A stretch of 64,000 bases of DNA from Spartinivicinus ruber (GTDB lineage Bacteria; Pseudomonadota; Gammaproteobacteria; Pseudomonadales; Zooshikellaceae). The stretch spans positions 4,494,354 through 4,558,353 of the forward strand of contig NZ_CP048878.1 of assembly GCF_011009015.1 (NCBI RefSeq), written 5' to 3'. This document shows positions 1-7,547 of the stretch, piece after piece. A program made the translations under genes and the position numbers. Numbering within the stretch: position 1 is the first letter of the stretch; the number at the start of each line of letters is the position of its first letter. Below the pieces are notes generated by a model that saw nothing but the letters and a program-made list of their open reading frames with translations, made no database searches and was not told the origin of the DNA.

Positions 1-1534
1 ATAAAAACACATGAGGATACTCGATATCCTGGCGTGGCTTATTTTTTTGATCAGCATACTCAGTACCAATAAAGATAGAAGCTGCACTGGTATATAACTG
101 CATTAAGTTAGTAATGATCTGTGCTTCGTGGTTGGAAGCATTCGTATGCATGACCGACTGAAGGAGCAACCCCATTTCATCAATAGGAAATAATACGTTA
201 GGATTGTTTTTAACACGCGCTAACAACCCTTGACCACTTGCCACCCGTTCACCACCTAAGTAATCGGTTAACTGTAAATCATGCAGAATTTTTTTAAGGG
301 CTTTACGGGGATGATCTTTACCTGAACCCGTTGGCCCCAGACACACAATATACTCATTCAGTCGTAAGCCTGTGGGTGTGCAAAATTTTCGATTCGTCAG
401 TAAACCCACCAACATAATGGAAGCACATAACGAAAAGACCGGTTGTACTTTGGTCGCTGTGCGATTAATTAAATCAGATACCAAGCCCAACATTCCCCCC
501 ACAGTTAATAAATGACTGGGAAATTGGGGCTGATGGTGTTCTTGCTTAAAAATCTTCTCATCAGGAATGGTTAATTGCTCCTGCTGCTTTTTAAGTAAGT
601 TATCCACCAAATTACTTTTGACCGGTTGTTGATTACCAGGCCAGCCACTTTCTTTAGCTCTATAAAAAAGTGTTTCTAACTGAATTTCATTAGGTCGATT
701 ACCAAAGCTTTTCCATTTAGCGGGCATCTCCTTTATAGCCTTAGCGTCATAATTACTGGCTTGACTAGACCACTGCTGCCATAGGCTGAAACCCGTTTCA
801 TCGTTATTTAAGTTATAGAGTGCCATACCCACTTTAACCCAATCTTCATAAGGCGTGGGGTCAATGTATTGCAAGGCATCGCATACATCCCGAAGCGTTG
901 CCAGTGGTAAAGTCGATGCTCTATTTTTAGGAATGGTTGGCGCTTCTGGCTCGGGTACTTTAGGAATAAGACCAGAGGCTTCTATTAATTTTTCAACACT
1001 AAAAAAAGTCCCTTCATAAAATTCCGTAAAGACCTGATCTTTACGCTCAGGATGGCAAGCCGGTAACCAAAACGCACGACTCATGTCTTTACAGCTGGTA
1101 TCAATATTATTCGAATCGCCACCTAATGCATTAAAAGCCCCTGTCCAAACGGCTTCCCATTCAAACGGTTTAACTGGTCGATCTAATGGAATAACCAAAC
1201 GCCACTTCGGCCAGTCGTCTTGATGGCTATAAGTGGAATAACAGGCCCAGGCATAGCCCTCTAATTCAAAAGCTACATCATCAGGTAATGCCGGTGTCGT
1301 GGATTTTTCTTTGCCGACTTTATTGTCATAATCAAAAACAATAAATTGCGCGCTAATCGCATTCGCTAAACAACGGTGATTATCTTTAAAAATAGTCGGA
1401 CAAAATAGCGGACCTTCTTTTAATGGTCTGACTTGGTGATTAGATAAATAGTGCTTATAAAAGTCTGGCCAGGAGTTTTCCGAGCACAGGCAGCCCTTAG
1501 CCTCATGCGAAGCGGGCAATAAGGTAAATTGCAT
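1..1534 (-). CDS. Phage/plasmid-type primase-helicase, 3' part cut by window edge
   Basis: The reading frame opens at ATG 1534 behind a strong AAGGAGG Shine-Dalgarno and runs off the window, so only about 511 N-terminal residues are visible. Residues 60-120 carry an FDYD motif (D68, D70) followed by a W-x-LVIPLDRP stretch, as in archaeo-eukaryotic-type primases of mobile elements. Residues about 208-275 resemble a PriCT-2 domain. A Walker A motif, GPTGSGK, lies at about 400-406, followed by a Walker B-like FPIDEMG. The protein probably primes and unwinds DNA to replicate the element. It is divergent from the repressor operon. Family assignment comes from motifs read by eye; the C-terminal helicase part is missing, so the full architecture is unknown. 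Confidence 0.75.
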   Translation of the reverse strand, partial: MQFTLLPASHEAKGCLCSENSWPDFYKHYLSNHQVRPLKEGPLFCPTIFKDNHRCLANAISAQFIVFDYDNKVGKEKSTTPALPDDVAFELEGYAWACYSTYSHQDDWPKWRLVIPLDRPVKPFEWEAVWTGAFNALGGDSNNIDTSCKDMSRAFWLPACHPERKDQVFTEFYEGTFFSVEKLIEASGLIPKVPEPEAPTIPKNRASTLPLATLRDVCDALQYIDPTPYEDWVKVGMALYNLNNDETGFSLWQQWSSQASNYDAKAIKEMPAKWKSFGNRPNEIQLETLFYRAKESGWPGNQQPVKSNLVDNLLKKQQEQLTIPDEKIFKQEHHQPQFPSHLLTVGGMLGLVSDLINRTATKVQPVFSLCASIMLVGLLTNRKFCTPTGLRLNEYIVCLGPTGSGKDHPRKALKKILHDLQLTDYLGGERVASGQGLLARVKNNPNVLFPIDEMGLLLQSVMHTNASNHEAQIITNLMQLYTSAASIFIGTEYADQKNKPRQDIEYPHVFL

Positions 1535-1559
1535 TACCTCACCTCCTTATGAGTCAGTT

Positions 1560-1785
1560 GACTGTGGTTACTTAGGAAACACCGGTAGTACTCCAGTTGG
1601 GTACTAGTTAGCAAAACAGTCATCTCTAGCAGTAGTGACATCAAAGACCTACTCAGATATAGTTATTGTTCAACCAAGGGATGTGCAGAGCCTTATAGCC
1701 GTGAGGCTACTCCTTATACCTCTCCCATCTCCTTTGTTGTTTCGGGTTTAGCCGGACTTCCCTTGGGAGGTTCCGGCTTTTTGTT
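1560..1785 (+). ncRNA. Candidate small RNA or leader ending in an intrinsic terminator
   Basis: No open frame is supported here. The plus strand holds a hairpin at about 1585-1610 (TAGTAC pairing with GTACTA) and a smaller one around 1697-1710 (AGCC/GGCT), and ends in a perfect rho-independent terminator at 1750-1782. That implies a short plus-strand transcript lying antisense to the 5' leader of the minus-strand primase gene. Antisense control of replication or immunity genes is known in phages such as P4 and P1, but this RNA matches no family I recognise. The promoter was not located and the 5' end is a guess. Confidence 0.35.
1750..1782 (+). terminator. Intrinsic terminator in the divergent control region
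   Basis: AGCCGGA pairs with TCCGGCT, the inner ACTTCCC pairs with GGGAGGT around a two-base loop, and a TTTTT run follows. The T-run is only on the plus strand, so it ends a plus-strand transcript although no protein gene lies upstream on that strand. Confidence 0.75.
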
Positions 1786-1805
1786 GTATTGGTATTTGTA
1801 ATAAA

Positions 1806-1865
1806 AGTATACCCAAAAGTCAAGAAAGTATTTTATTTATTTGTATGTATACTATTTACATGTAA
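1806..1865. promoter_or_regulatory. Candidate repressor operator/promoter region
   Basis: Just upstream of the repressor gene lie AGTATAC (1806-1812) and its inverted copy GTATACT (1847-1853), and then the perfect palindrome TTACATGTAA (1856-1865). Short inverted sites in front of an XRE repressor are typical autoregulatory operators. No individual -35/-10 pair is convincing, so the promoter is inferred only from position. Confidence 0.35.
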
Positions 1866-1886
1866 CGTCTGATGTTTACTTAATGC

Positions 1887-2543
1887 ATGAGTAACAAAAA
1901 AAGCGAGCTTAAAGATAGAATTCGAACCTTGAGACAGTCGCATAAGATGTCCCAGGAAGAGTTAAGTCGAAAGTTAGGTATTACTAAGGCTGCTATATCT
2001 GCATGGGAAACAGGAAGAAATGTTCCTACAAGCCTCGTTATTAAAGAGTTAAGCGAGCTTTTTGGCTGTCCTGTTGAGTGGATTGAATCAGATACTACAG
2101 AAATCAATGACGAACTACTTGTGCTAGATATTGAGAAGCAAAGCGAGTTCAAAGACAGACTAAAAGCTGTAAGAAAATTCCGTTTATTTACTCAAGAAGA
2201 GCTGGCAAACAAGCTAGGAGTATCAACTGCAGCTGTTGCTTCGTGGGAGATTGGAAGAAGTAAACCAAAAGAGGCAAGCTTACGACAAATTTGTAAAACT
2301 CTTGATTGCCCTTATGATTGGCTGTCGTCAGATTCAAGTGATCTAGACCCATCTTGGAAAGAAAGAGTAGATAATGAGCCACCAGACAAAGTTGACGATG
2401 CTAATCAGTTTCGCAGTAGAATATTAGATGATGCAACAGAAGCATCCGTCACCATCACTCGATTAGCATTAGAAGAAAAGCTTACCCAGTCTGACCTTAA
2501 GATGATTCTTGCTTTACTTAAAACCATTGAAGATCGTCCGTAA
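1887..2543 (+). CDS. Tandem double-HTH (XRE) repressor-like regulator
   Basis: The 218-residue protein contains two XRE-family helix-turn-helix domains, at about residues 7-65 and 88-145. Both have the same layout: a basic first helix, a SQEEL or TQEEL turn, then KLG(I/V)(T/S)xAA(I/V)xxWExGR. The two halves are clearly related, suggesting an internal duplication. A C-terminal tail of about 70 residues has no S24/LexA-type peptidase signature, so release by RecA-stimulated self-cleavage is not expected. Position at the divergent control region, opposite the primase and ahead of the recombination operon, points to a lysogeny or copy-control repressor. The ATG at 1887 lacks a clear Shine-Dalgarno, so the messenger may be leaderless or nearly so. 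Confidence 0.8.
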   Translation: MSNKKSELKDRIRTLRQSHKMSQEELSRKLGITKAAISAWETGRNVPTSLVIKELSELFGCPVEWIESDTTEINDELLVLDIEKQSEFKDRLKAVRKFRLFTQEELANKLGVSTAAVASWEIGRSKPKEASLRQICKTLDCPYDWLSSDSSDLDPSWKERVDNEPPDKVDDANQFRSRILDDATEASVTITRLALEEKLTQSDLKMILALLKTIEDRP

Positions 2544-2691
2544 CCCTCCCACTCCTTTCTCATCTCCCTTCTTAACTTTAAACAAAAGCTATTAAAAATC
2601 AATTTCTGATCAATATTATCAATTAGAAAAGTATTGGTTTTTGGGTGTAGATTTACATAAAAGTACACTATTTATCGGTTTGAGTATAACT

Positions 2692-3081
2692 ATGGACGGT
2701 AACGTAATAGCAGAAGGACACTGGCAAGCGCACCTGAACAATCCGCATCTTGCCCCACGGGAAACGTTGTACTGCTTCGGTCTCCTAGCGGGTAAGTCAG
2801 ATAAACAGATAGCCCGCGATTGCGAAGTCTCACCGGGCACAGTGACGCAACGAATTAAAACCGTACATTACAAGCTACGGACCCATAATCGGGCACATTT
2901 AGTGGCTGAGTTAATTCGGCTAAAAGTGGTCACCCCACTGATGATGGTATTAGCTGCATTAACACTACCTGATTTACCACTATTAACTGCCCAAGACGAT
3001 GAACCGAATCAACCCCGCCAGGTTCGCATTACCCAACGACCTGTGCGGCGAGCTGATGACTTAACGACATTATTAGTATAA
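2692..3081 (+). CDS. Small LuxR-type (GerE) HTH transcriptional regulator
   Basis: The 129-residue protein has a LuxR C-terminal DNA-binding domain at about residues 20-82, with the usual L-x-PRE start, AGKSDKQIA recognition lead-in, and SPGTVTQRIKTVHYKL recognition helix. There is no receiver or ligand-binding domain in front, so it is a stand-alone DNA-binding protein. The C-terminal 50 residues are unassigned. ATG 2692 is preferred over an in-frame TTG at 2641 because the extra residues do not belong to the fold; neither start has a strong ribosome binding site. It lies 11 bp ahead of rdgC and probably regulates the element's operon. Confidence 0.7.
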   Translation: MDGNVIAEGHWQAHLNNPHLAPRETLYCFGLLAGKSDKQIARDCEVSPGTVTQRIKTVHYKLRTHNRAHLVAELIRLKVVTPLMMVLAALTLPDLPLLTAQDDEPNQPRQVRITQRPVRRADDLTTLLV

Positions 3082-3092
3082 GGAGCCACACA

Positions 3093-4007
3093 ATGGCCAG
3101 TATAAAGGAAGCAACTATTTATCGATTAAAAGTCCACTCTGATATGGTGGTCGAAAAAATAATGGGTGGATTACAACAATATGCATTTCAGCCATGCGGT
3201 AAAACCCAAGAGTTAAGCCATGGGTTTACACCAGTCGTGGACGATAGCTTTGTTTTAATGGGTGATCACTTGGTTTTATTTCGTTATAAAATCGAAGAAA
3301 AAATATTACCTAAAGCGGTGATTGAACACCATGCCCAAAGACGTATTGTCGAAGCCGAAGAAAAAAACGGTAAACCCTTATCAAGACAAGAAAAAGATCA
3401 AATAAAAGATGCTGTCCGTTTTGAATTACTCCCACAAGCATTTAGCCTTTATAAAACCATTGATGCCTATATTGATACCCAAAACGGTTGGTTAGTGGTG
3501 GGTAGCTGTAATACTACAGCGCTGGATTATGTCTTAGGTGCTGTTAGACAAGTAGTCAGTGGTTTTTCCAGTGAACTAATGGTGACAAAACAAGAACCCA
3601 GTTTGATCATGACCGCCTGGATATACCAGGAAGCCTTAGACTTTTCTGAATTTGAGCTAGGCGACTGCTTTAAAATCTCCAATGGTGAAGGTTCTATTAC
3701 CTGTCGGAAAGAAGATTTACGCGATCAGGAAATTGTTGATTTATGTGGTACTCGCCAGGTTAAGCAATTAACCCTTGAAAGTGTGCATTACACGTTTGAT
3801 GTTACCGAAAACATGCAAGTCAAAAGACTTAAAATTGATGACGCTTACACCGATTCTTTTATAAATAATGAGGAAGAAGACAAGCTTCATTATCTTCGGG
3901 TTAATGCGTTTGTCACTCAACAAACCATCAGTGAAATTATTAACACCTTAATTAAAGCGTTTGGTGGGTTGGTTGAGGAAAGATTGCCAGAAGAGCAAGC
4001 GGCATGA
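3093..4007 (+). CDS. rdgC: RdgC-family recombination-associated protein
   Basis: The 304-residue protein matches RdgC in length and general sequence, including the conserved FxPCG, LP and VGS(C)xxxxLDYVLG stretches. RdgC forms a ring-shaped dimer that binds duplex DNA without sequence preference and restrains RecA-driven recombination. The start is ATG 3093 with AAGGAG 8 bp upstream. The gene sits at the head of a phage-type recombination operon, not in a chromosomal context, and its stop overlaps the next start by 4 bp (ATGA). It is therefore the element's own copy, perhaps tuning recombination between host RecA and the element's annealing and nuclease proteins. Confidence 0.85.
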   Translation: MASIKEATIYRLKVHSDMVVEKIMGGLQQYAFQPCGKTQELSHGFTPVVDDSFVLMGDHLVLFRYKIEEKILPKAVIEHHAQRRIVEAEEKNGKPLSRQEKDQIKDAVRFELLPQAFSLYKTIDAYIDTQNGWLVVGSCNTTALDYVLGAVRQVVSGFSSELMVTKQEPSLIMTAWIYQEALDFSEFELGDCFKISNGEGSITCRKEDLRDQEIVDLCGTRQVKQLTLESVHYTFDVTENMQVKRLKIDDAYTDSFINNEEEDKLHYLRVNAFVTQQTISEIINTLIKAFGGLVEERLPEEQAA

Positions 4008-4213
4008 AACCCATGGCCACCCGATTACCCAAAACTGAACTAAAAGCCAACCAAGCATTAAGAAGGAGAAAAACCGAAGCTGAAATAATGTGGGAGAAAA
4101 TCACCAGGGAGTACCACGAATTATTAAAAATTAACAACAGCCTAAGAATACGATTACGCTATCAGCTCGATAAAACGAAACATAAATTACTAAGAGAACC
4201 TGCCGGGTTCTAA
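4004..4213 (+). CDS. Small basic hypothetical protein
   Basis: A 69-residue, strongly Lys/Arg-rich protein whose ATG overlaps the rdgC stop by 4 bp, which argues for real translational coupling. No domain is recognised. The middle part looks helical and charged, possibly a short coiled coil. It could be a DNA-binding accessory protein, but nothing in the sequence proves this. Confidence 0.5.
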   Translation: MKPMATRLPKTELKANQALRRRKTEAEIMWEKITREYHELLKINNSLRIRLRYQLDKTKHKLLREPAGF

Positions 4214-4296
4214 ACCGAATAAAAAGCTGAATTTAAAAACGCTCAAATTAGAGCCACGGCTTCTTATTGCCCGAAGAAAGTGAAGGAGAAAACAAA

Positions 4297-4713
4297 ATGT
4301 TAGCAATCCAACAACCACAACCAACCAGCATGATAGATGAGTTAGCTACTTGCTGGGAGTTAGCCAAACAACAAGAAACCGAAGCGATAAAAAGCCGTCG
4401 TGCTATTGAAGATAAACTGATTGAATTAATTGGCCGTAAGCCAGAAGGTACTTGTAGTAAAGCAACGGAAATATTCAAGTTAAAAACTAACTCTAAGATT
4501 AGTCGCAAAGTAGATGTCAATAAATTAGCTGATGTCGCGCAGTCCATAAATCCAACCTTATTTAATAACTTGTTTCGGGTGAAGTATGAGGTCAATACCA
4601 CAGCCTTTAAGGAGTTAATGAAAACCGACAGTAAAACCTACAATGTAGCAGCCCATGCGGTGATTTCCACCCCAGCCAGAACCAGCGTTAGCGTTGAGCG
4701 TGTGGAGCAATAA
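4297..4713 (+). CDS. Hypothetical protein of phage recombination operon
   Basis: The 138-residue protein starts at ATG 4297, behind GAAGGAG about 10 bp upstream; an in-frame TTG at 4267 is less likely. The N-terminal half is helical and charged. The C-terminal half, with a KLKTNSKISRKVDVNKL stretch, resembles small proteins that accompany AAA/DUF669 modules in phages, which I know only as uncharacterised. It ends 2 bp before the AAA ATPase start, so the two are surely cotranscribed and probably coupled. Confidence 0.6.
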   Translation: MLAIQQPQPTSMIDELATCWELAKQQETEAIKSRRAIEDKLIELIGRKPEGTCSKATEIFKLKTNSKISRKVDVNKLADVAQSINPTLFNNLFRVKYEVNTTAFKELMKTDSKTYNVAAHAVISTPARTSVSVERVEQ

Positions 4714-4715
4714 CC

Positions 4716-5468
4716 ATGGCCATTTCACTTGCCAGTATATCAAAAACCAATGGGATTAAGGCCCCTCGGATATTGATTTATGGGACTCATGGTATTGGTA
4801 AAACCACTTTTGCTGCCGGGGCACCGAATCCCATATTTTTATTTACCGAAGATGGTTCCGGTCAATTAGCATTAAATTCATTTCCACTGCTGACGAATTA
4901 TGTAGAAGTTATTCAAGCTTTAGCGGCTCTATACAATGAACAACACGAGTTTCAGACCGTGGTGCTTGATTCACTGGATCATTTAGAACCCTTAATTTGG
5001 ACCCATACGGCTCAGCAATGTAATAAAGACAGTATCGAAGACTTTGGCTATGGCAAGGGCTATATGGAAGCCTTACGTTATTGGCGTGAAATACTAGGTT
5101 GGCTCGATGCGTTACGCAATCAAAAAGGCATGACCTATATTTTAACGGCTCATACCCATATTAAACGTTTTGATAGTCCTGAAACGGATTCTTATGATCG
5201 TTACCAAATTAAGCTCAATGACAAAGCCAGTGGCTTAGTTCAAGAGTCAGTAGACTGTGTGTTGTTCTGTAATTACCAAGTCAACATTAATAAAGCGGAT
5301 GTTGGCTTTGGTAAAGAAAAAGCCCGAGGTATTTCCACTGGACAGCGATTAATTCATACCGTGGAAAAACCCGCTTATATCGCTAAAAACCGTTTTAACT
5401 TACCCGAAAAAATGCCCCTTGCATGGGAGGCATTTACCAATGCACTTAACCCACAACCCTCTGTATAA
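4716..5468 (+). CDS. AAA ATPase of phage recombination module (Sak4-like)
   Basis: The 250-residue protein has a Walker A motif GTHGIGKTT (about 23-31) near the N terminus, a Walker B-like VVLDSLDHL (about 97-105) and a later TAHTHIKR motif. This is the arrangement of AAA_24 nucleotide-binding proteins that include the RecA-like single-strand annealing protein Sak4. In phages such proteins promote annealing of single-stranded DNA with an SSB partner and an exonuclease. Here the next gene encodes a DUF669 protein and a Cas4-like nuclease follows, which fits that role. Catalytic proof is absent; Sak4 identity is inferred from motif and context. Confidence 0.75.
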   Translation: MAISLASISKTNGIKAPRILIYGTHGIGKTTFAAGAPNPIFLFTEDGSGQLALNSFPLLTNYVEVIQALAALYNEQHEFQTVVLDSLDHLEPLIWTHTAQQCNKDSIEDFGYGKGYMEALRYWREILGWLDALRNQKGMTYILTAHTHIKRFDSPETDSYDRYQIKLNDKASGLVQESVDCVLFCNYQVNINKADVGFGKEKARGISTGQRLIHTVEKPAYIAKNRFNLPEKMPLAWEAFTNALNPQPSV

Positions 5469-5479
5469 GGAGAGTCACT

Positions 5480-6049
5480 ATGGCAAGTTTTGGATTTAAT
5501 ACAGGTGAATACGATCCTAATGCCGGTTTTGAGGTATTACCTGCCGGTGATTATATCGCTATGTTGGTAGAAGCCGATATTAAAGCGAATTCAAAAGGCA
5601 CCGGCCAATTTATTAACTGTAAATGGTTAATTACTGAAGGCGAGTTTGCTAATCGTAATATTTTTGATGCAGTCAATATTACTCACCAAAATACCATGGC
5701 GGAGAAATTAGGTCGGCAACGACTGTCGGCGATTGCCCATGCCATTGGGATTCCTGATGCCCAGGATACTGACCAACTGCTACAAAAGCCTTGTGTATTA
5801 AATTTAGGCATAAAAAATGATAAGGAATATGGTGATAAAAATATCATTAAAAAATTCACGGCTTATCAGTTTGGTATGCAACAACCGGCATCACCAGGCA
5901 GTTATCAACAAACGGCTGTGCCAACCATGCCGCCGCAACAAACTACTACGACTCAAGCACCACAACAACCCATGAATTTAGGTGGTCCTAATGGTCAACC
6001 AGTATTTAATACACCCTCATCTGAGCAAGCAGCAAAAATAGCGGTTTAA
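5480..6049 (+). CDS. DUF669-family protein, probable phage ssDNA-binding partner
   Basis: The 189-residue protein has an N-terminal globular part (about 1-140) with the DUF669 pattern: a FEVLPAGDY start, a KGTGQFINCKWLI strand, then a helical segment and a final KKFTAYQ strand. The C-terminal 45 residues are low-complexity Pro/Gln/Thr, a tail typical of single-strand-binding proteins. DUF669 genes routinely sit beside AAA annealing ATPases in phages. The start ATG 5480 has AAGGAG upstream. Function as an SSB is inferred from neighbours and layout, not demonstrated. Confidence 0.7.
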   Translation: MASFGFNTGEYDPNAGFEVLPAGDYIAMLVEADIKANSKGTGQFINCKWLITEGEFANRNIFDAVNITHQNTMAEKLGRQRLSAIAHAIGIPDAQDTDQLLQKPCVLNLGIKNDKEYGDKNIIKKFTAYQFGMQQPASPGSYQQTAVPTMPPQQTTTTQAPQQPMNLGGPNGQPVFNTPSSEQAAKIAV

Positions 6050-6055
6050 TTAATC

Positions 6056-6071
6056 CCCACCTGCGGGTGGG
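6056..6071 (+). repeat. Short stable hairpin after the DUF669 gene
   Basis: CCCACC pairs with GGTGGG around a TGCG loop seven bases after the stop codon of the DUF669 gene. No T-run follows, so it is more likely an RNA stability or processing element than a terminator. Confidence 0.4.
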
Positions 6072-6103
6072 AAATGACTGAATAAATAATAAGGACACAC
6101 ACA

Positions 6104-6322
6104 ATGGAATCATTATTAACCGCAAATATTGACACCTATATGGAAACCAGTCTGAAAGATATTTTAGAACATATGGTATTTCAAAAAACCAGCAAAATAG
6201 AACTGAAAATCATGGGTTATGACGGAAAGCCGGAGGTCGCCATTGTGCTCGTGACAGAAAATGTGCAGACCTATCTGGATGCGATTGAGAAAACAGAAAA
6301 GGAAATTAAGCAATCGCCATAA
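6104..6322 (+). CDS. Small hypothetical protein
   Basis: A 72-residue acidic protein starting at ATG 6104, with AAGGACAC upstream. It has a helical N-terminal half, a central stretch of alternating hydrophobic residues (IELKIMGYDG then VAIVLVTEN) suggesting a small alpha/beta fold, and a charged helical C terminus. No family is recognised. It is followed by the only sizeable noncoding gap in this otherwise packed operon. Confidence 0.5.
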   Translation: MESLLTANIDTYMETSLKDILEHMVFQKTSKIELKIMGYDGKPEVAIVLVTENVQTYLDAIEKTEKEIKQSP

Positions 6323-6333
6323 GGACTAAAAAA

Positions 6334-6386
6334 GCATTGCTTCGTTAACGCGGGTTTGGGACTAGAGTACAGCAACGAAGCAATGC
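6334..6386. repeat. 13-bp perfect inverted repeat in intergenic gap
   Basis: GCATTGCTTCGTT (6334-6346) is repeated exactly in inverted orientation at 6374-6386, with 27 bp between. It lies in the 184-bp gap between two element genes. A second, weaker inverted pair, AGGAGAA/TTCTCCT, occurs at 6422-6428 and 6458-6464. It could be an RNA hairpin, a protein-binding site or part of a replication origin. No T-run makes it a clear terminator. Confidence 0.6.
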
Positions 6387-6506
6387 CAATATACGCAAGA
6401 TTACAAACTATCTGACTGAGATAGGAGAAAAAAGTTTACCTCAACCACAGTAAAAAATTCTCCTAAAAACGACACTTTTAATAGCCGGTAACCAGGGAGT
6501 GACCAT

Positions 6507-7547
6507 ATGCAAATTCCTGACGCCAGTAACACAACCGTTAATGCCATTTACCAACATTACGAAAAAAATGCTGATAGTGGTTTTCGGGCACACTTGGGCG
6601 CGTCCATTATTGGTAAAGAATGCCAACGGGCGCTGTGGTATGACTTTCATTGGTGTACCCCTAGCAATCATTCGGGTCAGCTATTGCGCTTATTTGAGAC
6701 TGGCCAGTTAGCCGAAGCGCGCTTTGCTGAAAACCTAAGAGCCATTGGCGTACAAATCCATACCGTAGACCCAAAGACCGGTTTGCAATATCGGGTCGTG
6801 GCTTGTGATGGTCACTTTGGTGGCAGTATGGATGGCATTGGTCAAGGTTTCCCTGAAGCCCCAAAGACACCCCATGTCGTAGAGATGAAGACTCACAGCG
6901 AGAAGTCTTTTAAGGAATTAGAAAAGAAAAAGGTTAAGGAATCCAAACCCCAGCATTACACCCAAATGCAAGTCTATATGCACCTCGGCGGATTCGAGCG
7001 AGCTTTTTATATTGCCGTGAATAAAAACACTGACGAACTTTATGGTGAACGGGTTGAATATGATCAACAGCATGCCAGGGAGGCAATTGATAAAGCATGT
7101 AATGTGATTTTTTCGAGTGCACCACCGGCAAAAATTAACGAAGACCCGAGCTGGTTTAAGTGCAAGTTTTGCGACCACCAAGCCGTGTGCCATCAAAACA
7201 AATTACCACCGGTTAACTGTCGTACCTGTATGCATTCTACCCCAGTGGCCAATGGTCAGTGGTTATGTGAGCGTTACCAACTCAATCCGACCGATGAGCA
7301 ACAACGCTGGGGCTGTCAGAGCCATATGTATAACCCACATCTGTTGTATCCCTGGGCGGAAGTACTGGATAGCGGGGATTACTGGTATCAGTTTGCTATC
7401 AAAGCCACGGGGGAAATCATTACCACCGGGGAAGCACCGGAACACCACAAGAGCAGTGAATTAAGGGCCGTTTCTGACTTATCGTTATTAAACGATAAAA
7501 ACGTTGAGGCCATTCGTGAGCACTTTGATGCCAAGGTGGTGGCATGA
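6507..7547 (+). CDS. PD-(D/E)XK nuclease with Cas4/AddB-type Fe-S cysteines
   Basis: The 346-residue protein shows a PD-(D/E)XK core: D109 in SMDG, then E126-x-K128 in VEMKTH, then a YTQMQVYM helix with Q155. Four cysteines (C39, C219, C222, C228) in the spacing C...C-x2-C-x5-C match the 4Fe-4S cluster of Cas4, AddB and related exonucleases. A further C238-x2-C241...C254 set may bind zinc. It is probably the DNA-end-processing exonuclease of the element, paired with the Sak4-like ATPase upstream and the helicase downstream. The stop overlaps the helicase start by 4 bp. There is no CRISPR locus in the window, so a Cas4 adaptation role is not suggested. Confidence 0.8.
   Translation: MQIPDASNTTVNAIYQHYEKNADSGFRAHLGASIIGKECQRALWYDFHWCTPSNHSGQLLRLFETGQLAEARFAENLRAIGVQIHTVDPKTGLQYRVVACDGHFGGSMDGIGQGFPEAPKTPHVVEMKTHSEKSFKELEKKKVKESKPQHYTQMQVYMHLGGFERAFYIAVNKNTDELYGERVEYDQQHAREAIDKACNVIFSSAPPAKINEDPSWFKCKFCDHQAVCHQNKLPPVNCRTCMHSTPVANGQWLCERYQLNPTDEQQRWGCQSHMYNPHLLYPWAEVLDSGDYWYQFAIKATGEIITTGEAPEHHKSSELRAVSDLSLLNDKNVEAIREHFDAKVVA

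Noticed and set aside
6507-7547. Cas4 and hence a CRISPR system
   Set aside because: No cas1, cas2 or repeat-spacer array is in the window and the neighbours are phage recombination genes, so the nuclease belongs to the element.
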